Of a DNA stretch of 64,000 nucleotides, positions 59,251 to 64,000 are shown piece after piece; within the stretch, counting starts at the first letter, position 1; each line of letters opens with the position of its first letter. The notes below the pieces were generated by a model, which made no database searches, had not been told where the DNA came from, and saw nothing but the letters and a program-made list of their open reading frames with translations. A program made the translations under genes and the position numbers. The DNA lies in NCBI GenBank assembly GCA_041394845.1, contig JAWKHL010000009.1, positions 1 to 64,000 of the forward strand, written 5' to 3'. The stretch is from JAHCHG01 sp041394845. Lineage in GTDB: Bacteria > Acidobacteriota > Blastocatellia > Pyrinomonadales > Pyrinomonadaceae.

Positions 59251-60516
59251 ATGAAATTATCGAGTTCATTACCGAGAGAAGTTTTAAAGATGGCGCTCGA
59301 CAGCGTGATGTCGCACAAGTTCCGGTCGTTTTTGACCATTCTCGGCATCGTCGTCGGGGTTTTTACCGCCATCGTCGTCGCATCGATCCTGACCGGCGTC
59401 CGTCAGAGCATCGTCGCGATCATCGAAGATTACGGCACCAACAACATCTACGCCTTTCATTTGACGACCGGATTCGGCCCGCCGAACCGCGAGGAAAGAA
59501 ACCGCAAACCGCTGACGATGGAAGACGCCGACGCCATCATTCGGCAATCGAACGCCATCGAGGAAATCACCAGCGTCGCGCCGAGCATCGGCTCGTTCGG
59601 CGACGGTTTCGACGACAATCTGATCTACGAGGACAAGAACTATCGCTGGGCTTTGACCGACGGGGTCGAGCCGAACTATCCGCAGATCACCAATCTGGTT
59701 TTGCGCGAGGGGCGTTTCATCACCCAGGCCGACAACCAACAGCGGCGCAACGTTCTGGTCATCGGCGTCAATGCGGCCGACGCGCTGTTTCCCAACAAAG
59801 AGGGCGACATCGTCGGAAATTTCGTCCGGATGAACGGCCAGCAATGGGAGATCATCGGGGTCATCGAAAAGCGGAAGGCCGGTTTTTTCGGCGAGAACGA
59901 AGAGGACCGCAAGGTCTTTCTGCCGATCCGCACCGCCCGCAAGGTCGCCCCGCAAAGAGATTACATCGTTCACATCATCAAGGCCAAGGAAAACCGCATC
60001 AAGGACGCCCTGCTCGACACGGAATCGGTTTTGCGGCAAAGGCGCGGAGTCAAATTCGGCGAACCGAACGATTTCGACGTCAAGACGGCAGACAATTTCA
60101 TCGAACAGTTCGATTCGATCCTCGGCGGGATCGGTCTGGCGGCCATCGCCATCTCGTGCCTCGGTCTCTTGGTCGGCGGGATCGGCGTGATGAACATCAT
60201 GCTCGTTTCCGTAACCGAAAGAACCAAAGAGATCGGCATCCGCAAGGCCATCGGGGCGACCAAACGGGCGATCGTTCTGCAATTTTTGTTCGAGGCCATG
60301 ACGCTCACCTTTTTCGGAGGCGTCATCGGCGTTATCATCGCCATCGGCATCTCTCAACTGCTGATCCTGATCTTTCCGAGCATTCCGGCCACCATTCCCC
60401 TGTGGGCGGTCACTCTCGGTTTGACGGTTTCAGTCTTCGTCGGTCTTGTCTTCGGCGTTTTCCCGGCCATGAAGGCGTCTCAACTCGATCCGATCGAATG
60501 TCTCAGATATGAGTAA
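59251..60516 (+). CDS. MacB-like ABC transporter permease, second copy
   Basis: A 421-residue permease with the same domain plan as the preceding one: an N-terminal segment (FLTILGIVVGVFTAIVVASI), the MacB_PCD core and three FtsX-type membrane segments (GLAAIAISCLGLLVGGIGVM). AAAGG precedes the ATG. The pair probably forms a heterodimer, because the two are adjacent but diverged; the ATPase must be encoded elsewhere (inference). Confidence 0.88.
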   Translation: MKLSSSLPREVLKMALDSVMSHKFRSFLTILGIVVGVFTAIVVASILTGVRQSIVAIIEDYGTNNIYAFHLTTGFGPPNREERNRKPLTMEDADAIIRQSNAIEEITSVAPSIGSFGDGFDDNLIYEDKNYRWALTDGVEPNYPQITNLVLREGRFITQADNQQRRNVLVIGVNAADALFPNKEGDIVGNFVRMNGQQWEIIGVIEKRKAGFFGENEEDRKVFLPIRTARKVAPQRDYIVHIIKAKENRIKDALLDTESVLRQRRGVKFGEPNDFDVKTADNFIEQFDSILGGIGLAAIAISCLGLLVGGIGVMNIMLVSVTERTKEIGIRKAIGATKRAIVLQFLFEAMTLTFFGGVIGVIIAIGISQLLILIFPSIPATIPLWAVTLGLTVSVFVGLVFGVFPAMKASQLDPIECLRYE

Positions 60517-60520
60517 ACCG

Positions 60521-60584
60521 TGATGGGTGATGGGTGATGGGATTTCAGTTCACTTCCTATCACCCATCACCTATCACCTATCAC
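60521..60584. repeat. Inverted array of GTGATGG words
   Basis: GTGATGGGTGATGGGTGATG on the left is mirrored by CACCCATCACCTATCACC on the right, in the gap after the second permease. It can form a long hairpin and may act as its transcript end. Confidence 0.7.
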
Positions 60585-60640
60585 CATTTTTTGCCCCCCG
60601 CCCGATTTTCCTGTAACTTAGTTGTAACTCTGTTACAGCT

Positions 60641-61126
60641 ATGGCCAAAGGCAGTCCAAATATCATCGGCCGGATCGATAAGGCGGATTTCCCGAAAATC
60701 AACCTGAAAAGGATCAAGGTCAAGATCGACACCGGCGCTTACACCTCTTCGTTTCATTGCTGTAGGATCGAGGAGACGAAAGAGCGAAAACTGCGGGTGG
60801 TCTTTTTGGACCCGGACGATCCGAAATACACGGGCAAGGCATATCTTTTCAAGAGATATTCAAAAAAAAGCGTCAAAAGCTCGAACGGCGAATCCGAAGA
60901 ACGGTTCATCATCTCCACCAAGATCCGTTTTCACCGCCGGATCTACCGGGCCGAATTTTCCCTGACCTACCGGCGGGAGATGCGTTATCCGGTCTTGATC
61001 GGGCGGAAATTTCTGGCCGAACATAATTTCGTCGTCAACCCGAGACTGCGCAATTATCTGCACCAAAAGCGAAAGACAAAAAAACTTTCCGCCGAAAATG
61101 AGATAAAACCGACTCCGTCCGACTAA
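60641..61126 (+). CDS. ATP-dependent zinc protease family (RimB-like)
   Basis: A 161-residue protein with a retropepsin-like fold: the Asp motif in KVKIDTGAYTSSFHC, SSNGESEERFI and SLTYRREMRYPVLIGRKFL match PF05618. In Pseudomonas the family member RimB works with RimK, trimming the glutamate tail on ribosomal protein S6. Here a RimK gene follows after 73 bases, supporting the same pairing. The C-terminus ends in a Lys/Glu-rich tail. Confidence 0.8.
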   Translation: MAKGSPNIIGRIDKADFPKINLKRIKVKIDTGAYTSSFHCCRIEETKERKLRVVFLDPDDPKYTGKAYLFKRYSKKSVKSSNGESEERFIISTKIRFHRRIYRAEFSLTYRREMRYPVLIGRKFLAEHNFVVNPRLRNYLHQKRKTKKLSAENEIKPTPSD

Positions 61127-61199
61127 ATGTTTTTTCCAAATCCCTGTAACATACCTTTAACACCTATATTCTAATTTTTTACCAAAAGATAAAAATCCT

Positions 61200-62072
61200 A
61201 TGAAAATCGCCATTTTATCGGCCAATCCAAAACTTTATTCAACCCGGCGGCTGGTCGAAGCGGGGGCCAAACGCAAGCACGAGATGGTCGTCGTCAATCA
61301 CACCAAATGCGTTTTGCAGATCGAGAAAAAAAACCCGATCATCATGTACGACGGCAAGGAGCTGGCCGGCATCGACGCCGTCATCCCGCGGATCGGCGCG
61401 TCGGTAACCTTTTTCGGAACGGCCGTCGTCCGGCAGTTCGAGATGCAGAAGATCTTCTCGGCGGTCGAATCGCAGGCCTTGGTCAAATCGCGCGACAAAT
61501 TGCGCAGTCTGCAACTGCTCTCGCGCGCCGGACTGGGTCTGCCCAAAACGGTCTTCGCCAATTACACAAAGGACACCGAAAGCGTCGTCAAACTGCTCGG
61601 CTCGACCCCGATCATCCTCAAACTTCTGGAGGGAACGCAAGGTCTCGGCGTCATCATGGCCGAAACCAAAAAGGCGGCGGAATCGGTTCTCGAAGCCTTT
61701 AACGGTCTGGAAGCGCGGGTCGTCCTTCAGGAATTCATCCACGAGGCCAAAGGAGCCGACATCCGCGCCTTCGTCGTCGATGGCAAGGTCGTCGGAGCGA
61801 TGCGGCGGCAGGCCAAAGAGGGCGAGTTCCGCTCCAATCTCCACCGGGGCGGAACGGCCGAACTGATCGATCTGAGCGACGAAGAAGAGGACGCCGCCAT
61901 CAAATCGGCCCGCGTCATGGGCCTCGGGATCGCCGGCGTCGACATGCTCCAATCGAGCCGCGGCCCGCTGATCCTGGAAGTCAACTCCTCGCCCGGCCTC
62001 AAAGGCATCGAAGAAGCCACCAAAAAAGACATCGCCAGAGAGATCATCCGGTACGTGGAAAGACATGTCTAG
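61200..62072 (+). CDS. rimK: RimK-family alpha-L-glutamate ligase
   Basis: A 290-residue ATP-grasp ligase. The N-terminal domain begins KIAILSANPKLYSTRRLVEA; the ATP-grasp core has VKSRDKLRSLQLLSRAGLGL, LKLLEGTQGLGVIMAE, FIHEAKGADIRAFVVDG and the metal site in ILEVNSSPGLKGIE. RimK adds glutamate residues to the C-terminus of ribosomal protein S6. The substrate here is inferred from the family and the RimB-like neighbour. No S6 gene is in the window. Confidence 0.9.
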   Translation: MKIAILSANPKLYSTRRLVEAGAKRKHEMVVVNHTKCVLQIEKKNPIIMYDGKELAGIDAVIPRIGASVTFFGTAVVRQFEMQKIFSAVESQALVKSRDKLRSLQLLSRAGLGLPKTVFANYTKDTESVVKLLGSTPIILKLLEGTQGLGVIMAETKKAAESVLEAFNGLEARVVLQEFIHEAKGADIRAFVVDGKVVGAMRRQAKEGEFRSNLHRGGTAELIDLSDEEEDAAIKSARVMGLGIAGVDMLQSSRGPLILEVNSSPGLKGIEEATKKDIAREIIRYVERHV

Positions 62073-62168
62073 ATTTTGGATTTTGGATTGCCGATTTTGG
62101 ATTGATTTAGTTTTTTTTGAGAAATTCGAAATCAGACAAATCCAAAATCCAAAATCTAAAACCCAAAA
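62073..62168. repeat. Inverted GGATTTT array between convergent genes
   Basis: AGATTTTGGATTTTGGATTG on the left is mirrored by AATCCAAAATCCAAAATC on the right. It separates the convergent rimK and beta-CASP nuclease genes and could terminate both. Confidence 0.7.
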
Positions 62169-63572
62169 TCAAATGAGTTGATACGTTTCTTCGTATTGCG
62201 GGACGTGAACGTTCCAGCCGTATTCGTCGCGGATGTGCTGGGCCATGGCGGCCGCGGCGGCGGGTTCGCCGTGGGTGGTGAATACGGTTTTGGGTTCGTT
62301 CGGCAGGCCTTTGAGCCAGCGCAAAACGGCTTTCCAGTCGGCGTGAGCCGAGAAACCGCCGATCTCTTCCAGATGACAGCGAACCGGGATCCAGTCGCGC
62401 ATGATCTTGACCTCTTTGGCGCCGTCCTGGATCTCCCGCCCGCGAGTTCCGGCCGCCTGATAGCCGACGAAAACCAGCGTGGCGTCCGGGTTCGGCAAAA
62501 TGCGTTTGGCGTGATGCAGAACGCGCCCGCCCGAGATCATTCCCGAGGCGCTGATGATGATGATCGCATCGTCGCGGCGGTTGATCTTTTTGGAATCCTC
62601 GCGGCTGTTGGTCGTCGTCATTGATTTGGTCCGCAAGGGGTGTTTTTTGTCGGCCAGAATGCTGGCGTATTCCTCGTCGTGTTCCTCGCGCCAGCGGTTA
62701 TAGACCTGCGTCGCCTGTTTGGCCATCGGCGAATCGACGATCACCGGCAGAACCGGTATTTTGTGTTGTTCTTCCAATTCGCGGATCAGATAAAGGATCT
62801 CCTGCGTCCGCCCGACGGCAAAGGCCGGTATGAGGATCGGAGCGTTGCGCTTGAAACCCTCGTTGATCACCCGGGCCAGAAGTTCTTCCGAGGGAACCTC
62901 ATCGTGGAGACGGTCGCCGTAGGTCGATTCGACCATCAGATAATCGCAGGCCGGCGGCGGGGCCGGATCTTTCAGGATCGGCTGATCGTAATGTCCCAGA
63001 TCGCCGGAAAAAAGAAATTTGATCGATTCGCCGTTTTCCCTCGCGTTTTCCATCTCGACCAGCACCAGACTGGCCCCCATGATATGTCCGGCGACGTTGA
63101 AACTGGCCTTGATCCCCGGACAGATCTCGACCGGCTGGCCGTCGTTCGGCACCGGCATCAGGCGTTCGAGAGTCTCCTCGGCGTCTTTCTCGTCATAAAG
63201 CGGGAGGGCGGGCGAATGGCTGGTCAGCCCTTTGCGGTTGCGGTAATCGGCCTCTTCTTCCTGAAGCCGGGCCGAATCGGGAAGAAGAATTTTCATCAGA
63301 TCGGCCGTCGCCCGCGAGGTAAAGACGTTTCCGGCAAACCCCAGTTTGACCAGACGCGGCAGAAATCCGGTGTGATCGATGTGAGCGTGAGTGATGATGA
63401 CGGCATCGACATCCGCCGGTTCAAAGGGCAATTTCTCCCAGTTGCGCTGACGCAACTCGCGCAATCCCTGAAAAAGACCGCAATCGACCAGCACCTTTTG
63501 CCCGTTATGTTCGAGCAGATATTTCGACCCCGTGACGGTTCCGACCCCGCCGTAAAATGATATTTTCGCCAT
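62169..63572 (-). CDS. Metallo-beta-lactamase / beta-CASP ribonuclease-like protein
   Basis: A 467-residue MBL-fold nuclease related to CPSF-73-type RNases. Metal motifs are VDCGLFQG, the HxHxDH site ITHAHIDHTG, the His in NVAGHIMGAS, and SGDLGHYDQP. A beta-CASP region covers about 200-380 (LIPAFAVGRTQEILYLI, SGMISGGRVLHHAKR), and the RMMBL end has GFSAHADWKAVLRWL. A strong GGGAGGAA ribosome site precedes the ATG. Likely role: RNA processing or decay in the cytosol. Confidence 0.9.
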   Translation of the reverse strand: MAKISFYGGVGTVTGSKYLLEHNGQKVLVDCGLFQGLRELRQRNWEKLPFEPADVDAVIITHAHIDHTGFLPRLVKLGFAGNVFTSRATADLMKILLPDSARLQEEEADYRNRKGLTSHSPALPLYDEKDAEETLERLMPVPNDGQPVEICPGIKASFNVAGHIMGASLVLVEMENARENGESIKFLFSGDLGHYDQPILKDPAPPPACDYLMVESTYGDRLHDEVPSEELLARVINEGFKRNAPILIPAFAVGRTQEILYLIRELEEQHKIPVLPVIVDSPMAKQATQVYNRWREEHDEEYASILADKKHPLRTKSMTTTNSREDSKKINRRDDAIIIISASGMISGGRVLHHAKRILPNPDATLVFVGYQAAGTRGREIQDGAKEVKIMRDWIPVRCHLEEIGGFSAHADWKAVLRWLKGLPNEPKTVFTTHGEPAAAAAMAQHIRDEYGWNVHVPQYEETYQLI

Positions 63573-63642
63573 TCGTTCCTCCCTTAAATTATTTGTTCCT
63601 TACGATTTTCCACTTTTCGGAAACAAAAGCAAAGGGAGGACA

Positions 63643-63727
63643 ATTTCGGATTTTAGATTTTGGATTTTGGATTTCGCCAAAAATAACCGGCTTAATCCAA
63701 AATCGGCAATCTAAAATCCGAAATCTC
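63643..63727. repeat. Inverted GGATTTT array
   Basis: CGGATTTTAGATTTTGG words on the left (63648-63675) are mirrored by TCCAAAATC and ATCTAAAATCC on the right (63696-63719), just after the stop of the last gene. Confidence 0.7.
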
Positions 63728-64000
63728 ACGAGGCTCCTTCCATATCTTTGATCAGAACCAGATCGCTGTTGGCGATGCCGCGGACGATGAAGATCCGCCG
63801 ACCGTCCCTCGACCAGATGAAATTGGTCAGTTCGCCCGATTTGAAATCGGTGAGGGCTTTTTCTTCCTTACTTTTCGGATCAAAATTCCAGATGTTGTCG
63901 GCTTCCTTTTTGGCGATATAAGTCAGCTGACGGCCGTCGGGCGACCATTTATAACGGTTGTTCAGATCGAACTTGATCTTTTCCGGTTCTCCGCTGATCT
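63726..64000 (-). CDS. C-terminal part of a TolB/PD40 beta-propeller protein (cut by window edge)
   Basis: The last 91 residues of a longer protein. Propeller-type repeats WSPDGRQLTYI and WSRDGRRIFIV are visible, with LTDFKSGELTNF between them and an end SDLVLIKDMEGAS. In Acidobacteriota such C-termini often belong to eukaryotic-like Ser/Thr kinases that carry a PD40 propeller; the upstream part is not visible, so this is inference. Confidence 0.75.
   Translation of the reverse strand, partial: ISGEPEKIKFDLNNRYKWSPDGRQLTYIAKKEADNIWNFDPKSKEEKALTDFKSGELTNFIWSRDGRRIFIVRGIANSDLVLIKDMEGAS

Noticed and set aside
59232..60512. Long ORF (426 residues) overlapping the second permease in another frame
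   Set aside because: It is an Arg/His-rich shadow; the frame of 59251-60516 has permease motifs and membrane segments.
62073..62168. Repeat words considered as a CRISPR array
   Set aside because: The units are 7-9 bases, directly adjacent and inverted on the second arm, without unique spacers; no cas genes are present.

Overview
This 64 kb window looks like a chromosomal segment of a Gram-negative bacterium, most likely an Acidobacteriota member close to Blastocatellia. That placement is an inference from gene content; a search with the complete 16S gene on the minus strand (about 31272-32796) would settle it. The signs are: an ECF sigma factor of the type paired with Ser/Thr kinases, large kinases ending in TPR or beta-propeller modules, zinc-ribbon/proline-rich membrane proteins, many short secreted proteins, and a full set of KDO (LPS inner core) genes.

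Layout. 1-8.4 kb: kinase N-terminus (cut by the window edge) with its sigma factor, two unrecognised small proteins, an SDR reductase, an MGDG-synthase-type glycosyltransferase, a radical SAM protein, an esterase broken by two homopolymer frameshifts, and a cysteine desulfurase. 8.4-15.6 kb: an AT-rich accessory region. It holds a winged-helix/TPR regulator, an IS630-type remnant split by a complete IS3 element, a small secreted protein with repeats of the hexapeptide GILMSD, a 690-nt non-coding stretch with a perfect 48-bp palindrome, and a GGDEF-EAL protein. The composition change falls inside both flanking genes. 15.7-27.3 kb: prolyl oligopeptidase, PilZ-like protein, PgpA, SPOR-like protein with amidase, RimO and TgpA-type transglutaminase.

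27.5-33.0 kb: a complete rRNA operon on the minus strand, ordered 16S, tRNA-Ile, initiator tRNA-fMet, tRNA-Ala, 23S, 5S. Tandem promoters, processing stems and a terminator are visible. 33.2-42.1 kb: KdsB, PyrG, KdsA and KdsC, all on the minus strand, interleaved with small membrane or secreted proteins, a DEDDh exonuclease and a large M1-peptidase-like protein that has lost its zinc motif. 42.2-57.7 kb: CPBP protease, FecR protein, GAF-SpoIIE phosphatase, a degenerate ImmA/IrrE-like protein, a free-standing encapsulated-ferritin-like protein, NuoI, Ndk, a beta-lactamase-fold hydrolase, SucD and a kinase-TPR protein. 57.9-64 kb: two MacB-like permeases, a RimB/RimK-type pair, a beta-CASP nuclease and the C-terminus of a beta-propeller protein.

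A recurring structure joins many intergenic gaps: short words (for example GGATTTT, GGTGAAAA, GTGATGG, GCAAAGGACA) repeated on one arm and inverted on the other, giving large hairpins at gene ends and even inside the rRNA spacer. The strongest candidates for something undescribed are the GILMSD-repeat secreted protein with the nearby cytosolic TPR regulator, this hairpin family, and the M1-like pseudo-peptidase.
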